Source of the DNA: Thalassospiraceae bacterium
GTDB lineage: Bacteria; Pseudomonadota; Alphaproteobacteria; Rhodospirillales; Magnetovibrionaceae
Direction of reading: 5' to 3'
DNA: 6,327 nucleotides
Assembly: GCA_030637205.1 (NCBI GenBank)
Contig: DAOVVL010000124.1
Location: 1 to 6,327 of the forward strand
Positions 1 through 6,000 of this stretch are shown in pieces; position 1 is the stretch's first letter; every line of letters starts with the position of its first letter. The notes under the pieces are model-generated. The model was not told the origin of the DNA, did not search any database, and saw nothing but the letters and a program-made list of their open reading frames with translations. The translations under genes and the position numbers were made by a program.

Positions 1-260
1 GGCTCAGATGGGGGGCAAAACACGCGCGCGCGTCCCTGGCTTTCAAGCACCTGGTTTATCATTTCCATCCCCACACCCAGATTGCCGATCCGTTTGATCA
101 GATTTTTCTTTACCAGGATCGAACCCTTGTCGTAATCGGACAAGATTTCATCAAGGGTATCGGGCGTCAGGAATCCAGCATTGGCGGGACTTGCCCCGAC
201 AAAGAAATGGATCGCCAGTGCAATAAGTGCTGAGGCAATAAAGCGGGGTGAGTTTTTCAT
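1..260 (-). CDS. Small exported protein, possibly Rap1a/Tai-like (partial, 3' end beyond window)
   Basis: The frame is open from an ATG at 260 down to base 1, giving 86 codons and no stop, so the C-terminus is missing. Residues 1-28 form a classic Sec signal peptide: K2 and R6, a hydrophobic core (IASALIALAIHFFVGA) and an ANA|GF cleavage site after A28. The mature part begins GFLTPDTLDEIL, continues as a mostly helical segment, and reaches a VFCPP motif (C82) just before the window edge. The helical segment followed by F-C-x-P resembles small periplasmic proteins of the Rap1a/Tai immunity-like family. That assignment is from memory of the family pattern and is tentative, because the first cysteine usual in that family is not seen. 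The start is supported by AGAGGA (minus strand, 274-269) eight bases upstream. It reads away from the tRNA fragment and may belong to the chromosome next to an integration site. It shares no evident function with the nitrite genes. Confidence 0.72.
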   Translation of the reverse strand, partial: MKNSPRFIASALIALAIHFFVGASPANAGFLTPDTLDEILSDYDKGSILVKKNLIKRIGNLGVGMEMINQVLESQGRARVFCPPSE

Positions 261-293
261 TTTTCGCATCCTCTGTGGGGCCGTCGCATCTAG

Positions 294-322
294 AGTATTT
301 TTGTATTGCTCATAGAATGCAA
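294..322 (-). promoter_or_regulatory. Possible sigma-70 promoter for the exported protein
   Basis: On the minus strand TTGCAT (322-317) and AATACT (299-294) are separated by 17 bases, each matching four of six consensus positions. Transcription would start near 287, giving a leader of about 27 bases that contains the AGAGGA ribosome site. Spacing and position fit, but the hexamers are weak, so this is a suggestion only. Confidence 0.3.
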
Positions 323-384
323 GGGGAAGGGTGCATTGGCTGGCGTGCGGGCTGGCTCGCGTTTTTTGGCAAAGAGCTGGGGAA

Positions 385-429
385 TGGTGCCGGCTGCAGG
401 AGTCGAACCCGCGACCCCCTGATTACAAA
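385..429 (-). pseudogene. 3' half of tRNA-Thr(UGU), probable attachment-site remnant
   Basis: On the minus strand this reads, in order: the anticodon loop TTTGTAA (429-423) with anticodon UGU; the 3' anticodon-stem strand TCAGG (422-418); a five-base variable loop GGGTC; a T arm of GCGGG, TTCGACT and CCTGC with one G-U pair; the acceptor strand AGCCGGC (395-389); the discriminator A; and an encoded CCA (387-385). Every part of the 3' half is intact. Upstream of the anticodon loop the sequence is GGGCG, which cannot pair with TCAGG, and no D arm or 5' acceptor strand (GCCGGCT expected) is present within the usual distance. So this is not a working tRNA. A break exactly at the anticodon loop, with identity retained to CCA, is the usual outcome of a tyrosine-recombinase element integrating into a tRNA gene. 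No integrase lies in the window. Confidence 0.82.
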
Positions 430-492
430 CGCCCGTGGCTACATAAGGTCAGCTTTCGCGTGCTTAGCGGACTGTTTTGGGGGCTGGCATTT

Positions 493-520
493 ATGACCGC
501 TTTTGACCCAAAGCAGAAGT
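493..520. repeat. Hairpin-like intergenic repeat, candidate dispersed element
   Basis: ATGACCGCTTT, a TGACCC spacer and AAAGCAGAAGT form an imperfect dyad whose core CNGCTTT/AAAGCNG pairs at six of seven positions, the seventh being a C/A mismatch. I recall very similar strings (a GCTTTTGACCCAAAGC core with outer ATGACC or GGACAT arms) recurring between genes in many proteobacterial genomes, but cannot verify that here. Only one copy lies in this window. Confidence 0.35.
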
Positions 521-552
521 TTAGTTATGTGAAATTGTTTATAAATTTGTTG

Positions 553-566
553 AACCCATCAGGGTT
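553..566 (-). terminator. Weak hairpin downstream of the kinase gene
   Basis: AACCC-ATCA-GGGTT forms a five-pair stem with a four-base loop, 27 bases past the kinase stop codon. On the minus strand it is followed by CAACAAATTTATAAA, with no real U-run, so it would be a poor intrinsic terminator. It is the only hairpin I see at the end of this transcript. Confidence 0.22.
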
Positions 567-592
567 ATTTGGACACCTCGCCATCGATTACA

Positions 593-2323
593 TCATTGCT
601 GGATATTCGTTAACAAGAAGACGTTTATGACAGCAAGAATTATGGAAATGCTTTTCCAGAATAGGGTCGGATTGCGCTCTATTAACGGTGGACGGGTTTT
701 GTTCAAAAATACTTTGTTGGGGTGGCGCATATCGTGAATAAATTCTGACAGAACTTCGTAGCGCTTTAACGGGTCCGGATGCACCGCTTTTTTAATCGCG
801 CCATCAATCCATGCCGGGATTTCGCTGTCATCATCCAGTACTGATTTATAATTTAATTTTCTTTGCGCGGCTCTTGTTTTGGATTTTGCCACCTGGGTGC
901 CATAGGGCAGCCTGTTCGCCAGCATTTGATAGGCAATAACACCTAAAGAAAACATATCAGAGCGCGTTGTTCCGCCTTCTCCCAGATAGTATTCTGGCGC
1001 TGTGTATTGCGCGGTGCCGAGTATATCCTGTCGCTGGGCCGGGGTTGCGATTTCCATAATTCCGGAAACGCGGGTCGACCCGAAATCAATAATTTTCACC
1101 GTACCGGAACGATCAATCATTATGTTATTGGGCCTGATGTCCTGGTGTAACATTTCCAGTCGATGAAATGCGTTTAGCCCCTTGGCGATTTGCTCAATGA
1201 TATTTCGCACCGTTTCAACATCGGTCTTTGGGTTATCAATCATCCACTGAGCCAATGTTTGGCCATCTATAAATTCTGTAGCAACGTATAAATAATTTCG
1301 CTTGCGTGTTTGCAGGCATGGTTTCAGGACGTGGGCACTTTTTATGCGTCGGGCGACCCATTCCTCCATCATGAACTGTTCCAGATAGGATGATGAATTT
1401 CGAAGATCCACCGATGGCGTTTTGATAATGACTTGCGAATTTGTTTGCGTATCTAACGCCAGATAGACGTGAGAACGACTGCTGGCATGAACTTCCCTGA
1501 TAATTTCGTATCCATCAAACAGCATCCTCGGTTCCAGGTCTGGCGGAAACGGTTTTTCGGTTAACTGTTGATAAAGTTCATCCTCGCTTTGCTCGGGCAA
1601 TTGATCAACCCTGACAATCTGTATGGTTAGATTATCCGTACTGCCTTGCTCATAGGCTTCATCGACGATGACTTTTGCAGCAATATCCATATCGCCACCG
1701 CACGCCTTTAGCGCATCAGCGATGAAATGATCGTTGGCATGTTCATAGACGCCATCTGTTGCGAATATGTAAACATCGCCGGCCTCAACCTGAAAAGATC
1801 GATAATCCAACTCAAGTTCAGGGTCAGCGCCCAAGGCGCGCCGTAGATAACTTTTTTCCTGTGAAACCTGGAGCCGATGATCGGTCGTTAATTGCTCCAA
1901 CACATTGTTCTGCAAACGATAAATCCGCGTATCACCGGCATGAAAAATATGTGCTGTTGTCGATTTGATGACCATGGCACTGAACGTGCAAACGTAGCCT
2001 CTGTCCTTATTGTCACGGTACTGGCTTTGTCGGGTTTGCGAATGTAACCATGAATTAATTGCCACCATGACACGCTTGGCCGACATTTTTACAGACCACG
2101 CATCTGAGGTGCAGTAATAATCCTTTAAAAATCCACCTACGGCGATCTCGCTGGCAATCTGGCTGACATTGCTACTGCTGATTCCATCCGCCAAGGCAAT
2201 GGCGATGCCTTTAGAACTGAGCAACGGATCGTTGGGAATGCAAATGCCGTGAAAATCCTGATTGATTTCCTTTCGGCCTTTGTCGGAATGTTGCCCTACG
2301 GTGATCTGTAATTGGTTTGACAT
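593..2323 (-). CDS. Bifunctional PP2C-family protein phosphatase/serine-threonine kinase, membrane-anchored
   Basis: 576 residues. An N-terminal PP2C domain (about 5-240) carries the metal-binding set: NQD (D23), ADG (D46-G47), AGDTRIY (D131), TDG (D190) and TDN (D230). A Hanks-type kinase domain (about 270-530) follows: VIIK (K301), a C-helix glutamate around E320, the catalytic loop HQDIRPNN (D395, N400), DFG (413-415), APE (442-444), D456 and R521. The glycine loop is degenerate (VHASSRSHVY, 278-287, no glycine). The catalytic loop is non-RD, with arginine at the usual lysine place (R397). Residues 554-573 form one hydrophobic helix near the C-terminus, suggesting a tail anchor with both domains in the cytoplasm. 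Such fusions are known beside nirB/nirD and nitrate or nitrite transporters, for example PA1782 of Pseudomonas aeruginosa. Substrates are unknown; the adjacent channel or NirBD are inferred candidates. It lies 56 bases behind the channel gene, probably in one transcript. No alternative start codon exists between the upstream in-frame stop and this ATG. Confidence 0.93.
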   Translation of the reverse strand: MSNQLQITVGQHSDKGRKEINQDFHGICIPNDPLLSSKGIAIALADGISSSNVSQIASEIAVGGFLKDYYCTSDAWSVKMSAKRVMVAINSWLHSQTRQSQYRDNKDRGYVCTFSAMVIKSTTAHIFHAGDTRIYRLQNNVLEQLTTDHRLQVSQEKSYLRRALGADPELELDYRSFQVEAGDVYIFATDGVYEHANDHFIADALKACGGDMDIAAKVIVDEAYEQGSTDNLTIQIVRVDQLPEQSEDELYQQLTEKPFPPDLEPRMLFDGYEIIREVHASSRSHVYLALDTQTNSQVIIKTPSVDLRNSSSYLEQFMMEEWVARRIKSAHVLKPCLQTRKRNYLYVATEFIDGQTLAQWMIDNPKTDVETVRNIIEQIAKGLNAFHRLEMLHQDIRPNNIMIDRSGTVKIIDFGSTRVSGIMEIATPAQRQDILGTAQYTAPEYYLGEGGTTRSDMFSLGVIAYQMLANRLPYGTQVAKSKTRAAQRKLNYKSVLDDDSEIPAWIDGAIKKAVHPDPLKRYEVLSEFIHDMRHPNKVFLNKTRPPLIERNPTLFWKSISIILAVINVFLLTNIQQ

Positions 2324-2334
2324 GATTTTTATAT

Positions 2335-2375
2335 AACGAGTCCCTGCTTTAAATAAAACAAGGACTCGTTACCTC
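2335..2375 (-). promoter_or_regulatory. Intercistronic hairpin next to a displaced Shine-Dalgarno sequence
   Basis: AACGAGTCC (2335-2343) and GGACTCGTT (2362-2370) are perfect nine-base inverted repeats, extendable past one mismatch, with an AT-rich loop. On the minus strand the stem is preceded directly by TGAGGT (2376-2371) and followed by ATATAAAAATC and then the kinase ATG. No ribosome site lies close to that ATG. Folding of the hairpin would bring GAGGT to about 11 bases from it. There is no U-tract after the stem, so an intrinsic terminator is unlikely. Other possible roles are mRNA protection for the upstream channel gene or lowered kinase expression. Confidence 0.6.
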
Positions 2376-2379
2376 AGGA

Positions 2380-3192
2380 TTATACAAATTCACGTTTGGG
2401 TGCGGTTTTAATATGTGTGGTGTACAAGGTAAGACCGGTGAATGCGATGCCGCCAACGAGGTTGCCCAAAACGGTTGGGATCTCATTCCACAGCAGGTAA
2501 TCCATAATTGAGAAATCACCACCCATCATCATGGCTGAAGGAAACAGGAACATGTTCACAACGGAATGTTCAAAGCCCATGAAGAAGAACAGCATGATCG
2601 GCATCCACATGGCGACAACCTTGCCCGTGACCGAAGTGGAAATCATGGCGCCGACAACGCCCATGGATACCATCCAGTTGCACAACATGCCCCGGATAAA
2701 AATGGTCATCCACCCAGCCGTTCCAAATTCCGCATAGCCCAAGGTCCGCGCTTCACCGATCTTGGCAATTTTCTGCCCCACGGCACCGGGATCGATGGAA
2801 AAAGCGTAGGTAAAGACGATTGCCATCATAATGGCAGTCGTTAAGGCGCCGGCAAAGTTACCTACAAATACCAGGCCCCAATTTTTCAGGATCCCGCCAA
2901 TGGTTACGCCTGGGCGTTTATCCAGCAATGCCAGCGGCGTTAAAACAAACACGCCGGTTAGCAGATCGAACCCCATCAAATAAAGCATGGCAAAACCGAC
3001 AGGAAACAGAACCGCGCCCAGGATGGTGGAACCGGTTGTAACGGCGACAGTAATGGCAAATACAGCGGCAAGCGCCAATATGGCCCCGGCCATATAGGAA
3101 CGAATTAAGGTGTCTCGGGTGGACATGAATATTTTTGATTCACCCGCATCCACCATCTTGGTCACAAATTCCGAAGGCGCTAAATACGACAT
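2380..3192 (-). CDS. Formate/nitrite transporter (FNT) family channel, probable nitrite transporter
   Basis: 270 residues, the normal size for FocA/NirC-type pentameric inner-membrane channels, with six hydrophobic spans (roughly 30-55, 60-88, 102-128, 155-180, 190-220, 240-262). The family signature GFEHSVVNMF (206-215) is present, with the pore histidine at position 209 and N213. The first half-helix loop reads FDLLTG (75-80), and KNWGLVFVGNFAGA (103-116) fits the family core. Sequence alone does not settle formate versus nitrite; divergent nirBD makes nitrite uptake (a NirC-like role) most likely. The frame extends to 3300, but that extension covers the -24/-12 promoter. The MSYLAPSEFV start at 3192 gives a normal FNT N-terminus and has GGAGAGG (3209-3203, minus strand) ten bases upstream. 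It is the first gene of the leftward transcript, followed by the kinase/phosphatase. Confidence 0.93.
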   Translation of the reverse strand: MSYLAPSEFVTKMVDAGESKIFMSTRDTLIRSYMAGAILALAAVFAITVAVTTGSTILGAVLFPVGFAMLYLMGFDLLTGVFVLTPLALLDKRPGVTIGGILKNWGLVFVGNFAGALTTAIMMAIVFTYAFSIDPGAVGQKIAKIGEARTLGYAEFGTAGWMTIFIRGMLCNWMVSMGVVGAMISTSVTGKVVAMWMPIMLFFFMGFEHSVVNMFLFPSAMMMGGDFSIMDYLLWNEIPTVLGNLVGGIAFTGLTLYTTHIKTAPKREFV

Positions 3193-3270
3193 AACATTGT
3201 TTCCTCTCCATTTGATTTGTCGCCATCTGGCAAAACGAACACAAAGGGCTCTGTGTACCCATAAACAGTT

Positions 3271-3287
3271 AGCAAGGCCCATGCCAA
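3271..3287 (-). promoter_or_regulatory. Sigma-54 (-24/-12) promoter of the channel-kinase transcript
   Basis: On the minus strand TTGGCATGGGCCTTGCT (3287-3271) matches the consensus YTGGCACG-N4-TTGCW except T for C in the -24 box, with the required ten bases between GG and GC. Predicted start of transcription is 3260. The bases after -12 (AACTG) also resemble the nirB promoter. Sigma-54 dependence implies an ATP-driven enhancer-binding activator; NtrC is the likely one for nitrogen assimilation. Confidence 0.78.
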
Positions 3288-3295
3288 GTCCGTAA

Positions 3296-3319
3296 CGCAC
3301 TGATATAGAGCGAAAAATT
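3296..3319. repeat. Direct repeat copy 1, candidate activator site (channel side)
   Basis: CGCACTGATATAGAGCG (3296-3312) is followed by AAAAATT. The core GCACTGATATAGA and the following GC and AAAAAT recur at 3454-3476. The 17-bp part is an imperfect dyad (CGCNCT-N5-AGNGCG) with the same 6-5-6 layout as NtrC sites (TGCACC-N5-GGTGCA), though it matches that consensus poorly in the right half. It lies at about -36 to -59 of the predicted channel start, closer than most enhancers. Confidence 0.5.
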
Positions 3320-3349
3320 ATTTATGGCCCCATCGGCATGGCGTTTTAA

Positions 3350-3395
3350 TGCCTAAATAGTAGGCATGATAATTCTACTGCAAAATATTTAGGCA
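3350..3395. repeat. 46-bp palindrome at the centre of the divergent region
   Basis: TGCCTAAATA (3350-3359) and TATTTAGGCA (3386-3395) are perfect ten-base inverted repeats. An inner pair GTAG (3360-3363) and CTAC (3375-3378) sits between them off-centre. The hexamer TAGGCA also occurs at 3361-3366, and its complement lies inside the nirB promoter (3508-3513). The centre is at about 3372. It could be a regulator-binding site. Neither side has a U-run, so it is not an obvious terminator. Confidence 0.6.
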
Positions 3396-3452
3396 ATTTA
3401 ACGAGAATTTGCCGGTGGCGCGATCCCGCTCAAAATGTCAGATATCTCTCAA

Positions 3453-3476
3453 TGCACTGATATAGAAGCTAAAAAT
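3453..3476. repeat. Direct repeat copy 2, candidate activator site (nirB side)
   Basis: TGCACTGATATAGAAGCT followed by AAAAAT, in the same orientation as the copy at 3296. The two differ by one inserted A and one G/T change over about 22 bases. The left half TGCACT matches five of six bases of an NtrC half-site; the right half is poor. It sits at about -76 to -53 of the predicted nirB start, mirroring the placement of the other copy before its promoter. Confidence 0.5.
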
Positions 3477-3501
3477 AGGCCGCTCCCGGTGCGTGCGGAC
3501 A

Positions 3502-3518
3502 TTGGCATGCCTATTGCA
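3502..3518 (+). promoter_or_regulatory. Sigma-54 (-24/-12) promoter of nirBD
   Basis: TTGGCATGCCTATTGCA matches YTGGCACG-N4-TTGCW with one change, with GG (3504-3505) and GC (3516-3517) exactly ten bases apart. Predicted transcription start is 3529, leaving a leader of about 27 bases with AGAGG (3545-3549). The -24 box contains the palindrome GGCATGCC. This promoter lies inside the upstream in-frame extension of nirB and so argues against the ATG at 3493. Confidence 0.82.
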
Positions 3519-3555
3519 AACTTGGCAGGGCAACCAAACCCAAAAGAGGTCCCAC

Positions 3556-6000
3556 ATGGTCAAGAAGTTAATCGTCGTCGGCAATGGTATGGCCGGCATG
3601 CGCACCGTAGAAGAACTGCTGGAGCTGGCGCCTGATATGTATGAGATCACCGTTTTCGGTGCTGAACCTCACGGCAATTACAACCGCATTTTGCTGTCGC
3701 TGGTTCTGTCAGGTGAAAAAAACATTGATGAAATAATGATCAATGACCGGGCCTGGTACGATGAACACGGCATCACCTTGCACACCGACAGCAAAATCAC
3801 CCGGATCGAACGCGGATCGAAACGCGTCCTCACCAGTGACGGGCGCGCCTTTGAATATGATCGTTTGTTATTGGCGACCGGGTCAGACCCGGTGATGTTG
3901 CCGTTGCCGGGCCATGATTTGGCGGGCGTTATTGGCTTTCGCGACATCCAGGATGTCGATGCCATGGTCAAGGCTGCCAACACATACAAAAACGCCGTTG
4001 TCATTGGCGGCGGGCTTTTGGGGTTGGAAGCCGCCAACGGACTGATCAAACAGGGCATGGACGTTACGGTTGTTCACCTGATGGACACGCTGATGGAACG
4101 TCAACTTGATGTCACCGCCGGGGAAATGTTGCGTGCAAATCTGCAATCGCGCGGCATGAAGTTCGCCATGTCGGCTGAAAGTGAAGCCATTTTGGGTGAA
4201 GACCGCGTCACCGGGTTGCGCCTGAAAGATGGCACTGAAATTCCGGCAGACTTGCTGGTGATGGCGGTAGGTATCCGTCCCAATGTCGCCTTGGCCGAGG
4301 AATGCCGTTTGCACTTTGAACGCGGCATCGTGGTTGACGATTCAATGCTGACGTTCGACCCGTGTATTTATGCCATCGGTGAATGTGTCCAGCACCGGGG
4401 GGTCGCCTATGGTTTGGTGGCGCCCTTGTATGAACAGGCGCGCGTCTGCGCCAACCATTTGGCCGAATTGGGCCATGCGATGTACAAGGGGTCCGTCACA
4501 TCGACGAAATTAAAAGTGACGGGAATTGATTTGTTTTCGGCTGGCGATTTTGTTGGTGATGATACGACAGAAGATATAATCCTCAACGATCCCGGCAATG
4601 GTTCATACAAAAAGTTGGTACTAAGGGATGGAAAAATCCAGGGTGCTGTTTTGTACGGCGATACCGTGGATGGTGCCTGGTATTTCCAGATGATGCGTGA
4701 TGAAACCGATACCAAGGACATTCGCTCTCATATTTTGTTTGGCCCAAGCCATCTTGGGGATTCCGGTCACGGCGGTGAAAATGCGGCGGCGGCGATGCCC
4801 GATAGTGCCGAAATTTGCGGCTGTAACGGCATTCGCAAGGGCGATATTATCAAGGCCATTACTGACAAGAACCTGTTCACGCTTGAGGACGTGCGTATCC
4901 ACACCAAGGCCTCTTCGTCTTGTGGGTCGTGTACCGGTTTGGTCGAACAAATCATGGCATCCACCTTGGGCGGTGATTATTCCAAGTCGGACAAGGAAAA
5001 GCCGCTGTGTTCGTGCACAACACTTACCCATGAAGAAGTTCGCGCGGCTATCACAGATGAAGACCTGAAAGACATACCCGCCACCATGTCATTTCTGAAC
5101 TGGAAGTCTGTGGACGGTTGCCCAACCTGCCGCCCCGCACTGAATTATTATTTGCTCTGTGCATGGCCCGGTGAATACGTTGATGATGCCCGTTCACGTT
5201 ATATCAATGAACGTGCGCACGGTAATATTCAAAAAGACGGCACCTATTCAGTGGTGCCCCGCATGTGGGGCGGCGTTACCACCCCGGATGAACTGCGCGC
5301 CATCGCCGACGTTGCCGAAAAATTTGATGTCCCCATGGTCAAGGTCACAGGTGGCCAACGCATTGATTTGTTCGGCATTTCAAAAAGCAACCTTCCCGCG
5401 GTGTGGAAAGACCTGAACAACGCAGGTCTGGTATCGGGGCATGCTTATGGCAAAGCCCTGCGCACCGTCAAAACATGTGCTGGCGAACAATGGTGTAGGT
5501 TTGGCACGCAAGATTCAGTCAAACTTGGCATAGACATTGAAAAGATGACCTGGGGGTCATGGACACCCCACAAATTCAAAATAGCCGTGTCGGGCTGTCC
5601 GAGAAATTGCGCCGAAGCGACTATCAAGGATTTCGGCGTGGTTGCTGTAGATTCTGGTTTCGAGCTTCACATCGCCGGTAACGGCGGCATTAAAGTGCGC
5701 ATAACCGATTTGTTGTGCAAGGTGCAAACCGAAGCCGAGGTGTTGGAATACATAGGGGCCTTCATGCAGTTGTACCGTGAAGAAGCACGCTATCTGGATC
5801 GCACGGCACCTTGGGTTGAACGGGTCAGCCTTAGCTATGTTCAAGAGCAGATCGTTGCCGATGCCAAAAACCGCAAACAATTGCACGAGCGTTTTGTGCA
5901 CAGCCAGTCATTTTCCCAGGCTGACCCCTGGAAAGACTGTTATTCGAACCCTGAAAAGCGCACAGAATTTGAAACCTTAAGCAAAGTAGGCCAAGCATGA
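3556..6000 (+). CDS. nirB: NADH-dependent nitrite reductase, large subunit
   Basis: 814 residues, close to the usual length (about 800-850). NirB reduces nitrite to ammonium with six electrons from NADH in the cytoplasm. Domains in order: FAD-binding fold with GNGMAG (9-14); NAD-binding fold with GGGLLG (151-156) and second FAD contact AIGE (283-286); two BFD-like [2Fe-2S] modules with C421/C423/C456/C459 and C485/C487/C522/C525; a ferredoxin-like half domain (about 565-630, GGVTTPDELRAIA and VTGGQRIDLFGI); and the siroheme/[4Fe-4S] domain with CAGEQWC (C641, C647) and CPRNC (C681, C685). All cofactor cysteines are present, so it should be active. It needs siroheme, but no siroheme synthase gene lies in the window. 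The frame is open from 3493, but MVKKLIVVGNGMAG at 3556 gives the normal N-terminus and has AGAGG six bases upstream. The sigma-54 promoter suggests assimilatory, nitrogen-controlled expression. Confidence 0.97.
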   Translation: MVKKLIVVGNGMAGMRTVEELLELAPDMYEITVFGAEPHGNYNRILLSLVLSGEKNIDEIMINDRAWYDEHGITLHTDSKITRIERGSKRVLTSDGRAFEYDRLLLATGSDPVMLPLPGHDLAGVIGFRDIQDVDAMVKAANTYKNAVVIGGGLLGLEAANGLIKQGMDVTVVHLMDTLMERQLDVTAGEMLRANLQSRGMKFAMSAESEAILGEDRVTGLRLKDGTEIPADLLVMAVGIRPNVALAEECRLHFERGIVVDDSMLTFDPCIYAIGECVQHRGVAYGLVAPLYEQARVCANHLAELGHAMYKGSVTSTKLKVTGIDLFSAGDFVGDDTTEDIILNDPGNGSYKKLVLRDGKIQGAVLYGDTVDGAWYFQMMRDETDTKDIRSHILFGPSHLGDSGHGGENAAAAMPDSAEICGCNGIRKGDIIKAITDKNLFTLEDVRIHTKASSSCGSCTGLVEQIMASTLGGDYSKSDKEKPLCSCTTLTHEEVRAAITDEDLKDIPATMSFLNWKSVDGCPTCRPALNYYLLCAWPGEYVDDARSRYINERAHGNIQKDGTYSVVPRMWGGVTTPDELRAIADVAEKFDVPMVKVTGGQRIDLFGISKSNLPAVWKDLNNAGLVSGHAYGKALRTVKTCAGEQWCRFGTQDSVKLGIDIEKMTWGSWTPHKFKIAVSGCPRNCAEATIKDFGVVAVDSGFELHIAGNGGIKVRITDLLCKVQTEAEVLEYIGAFMQLYREEARYLDRTAPWVERVSLSYVQEQIVADAKNRKQLHERFVHSQSFSQADPWKDCYSNPEKRTEFETLSKVGQA

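Larger units (their letters stand above)
261..592. other. Gene-free stretch with tRNA remnant and small repeats
   Basis: This 332-bp interval separates the exported-protein gene from the 3' end of the kinase gene. Besides the separately listed promoter, tRNA half, hairpin-like repeat and weak hairpin, I see no credible coding sequence. The short open frames across it (248-496 and 331-630, plus strand) are translations of the tRNA complement and lack start-site support. A direct repeat GGCTGGC occurs at about 337-343 and 350-356. No integrase or transposase fragment is recognisable. Confidence 0.6.
3193..3555. promoter_or_regulatory. Divergent control region between the channel gene and nirB
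   Basis: These 363 bases carry no gene. They hold two divergent sigma-54 promoters, two copies of a GCACTGATATAGA repeat placed just upstream of each promoter, and a 46-bp palindrome roughly midway. The channel leader (predicted start 3260) is about 68 bases and could form a small ACACA/TGTGT hairpin (3239-3256) near its 5' end. The predicted nirB leader is only about 27 bases, too short for the two-hairpin antitermination leaders used by NasR/NasT systems. I saw no good FNR-type TTGAT-N4-ATCAA site. Confidence 0.75.

Noticed and set aside
337..372. Terminator from GC-rich sequence followed by TTTTTT at about 361
   Set aside because: The GC-rich part consists of direct repeats of GGCTGGC rather than an inverted repeat, so no convincing stem forms before the T-run.
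385..462. A complete, functional tRNA-Thr
   Set aside because: The sequence 5' of the anticodon loop has no pairing partner for TCAGG, no D arm, and no GCCGGCT acceptor strand within normal distance.
331..630. Plus-strand open frames (248-496 and 331-630) across the tRNA fragment
   Set aside because: They contain the typical spurious translation of a tRNA complement (ESNPRPPDYK and SRTRDP), have no ribosome site, and run into the kinase gene's antisense strand.
2335..2370. Intrinsic terminator between the channel and kinase genes
   Set aside because: The stem is strong, but neither strand has a U-tract after it (ATATAAAAATC on the minus strand, ACCTCAGG on the plus strand).
3193..3300. Longer FNT channel with 36 extra N-terminal residues starting at 3300
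   Set aside because: The extension is basic and unlike FNT N-termini, covers a sigma-54 promoter, and the internal ATG at 3192 has a good GGAGAGG site.
3493..3555. Longer NirB starting at 3493
   Set aside because: That ATG lies upstream of the -24/-12 promoter and predicted transcript start at 3529, and NirB normally begins a few residues before its GNGMAG motif, as at 3556.
3678..4328. Minus-strand open frames of 75-143 codons inside nirB
   Set aside because: They are antisense shadows of the well-supported nirB reading frame, with no recognisable domain or ribosome site.
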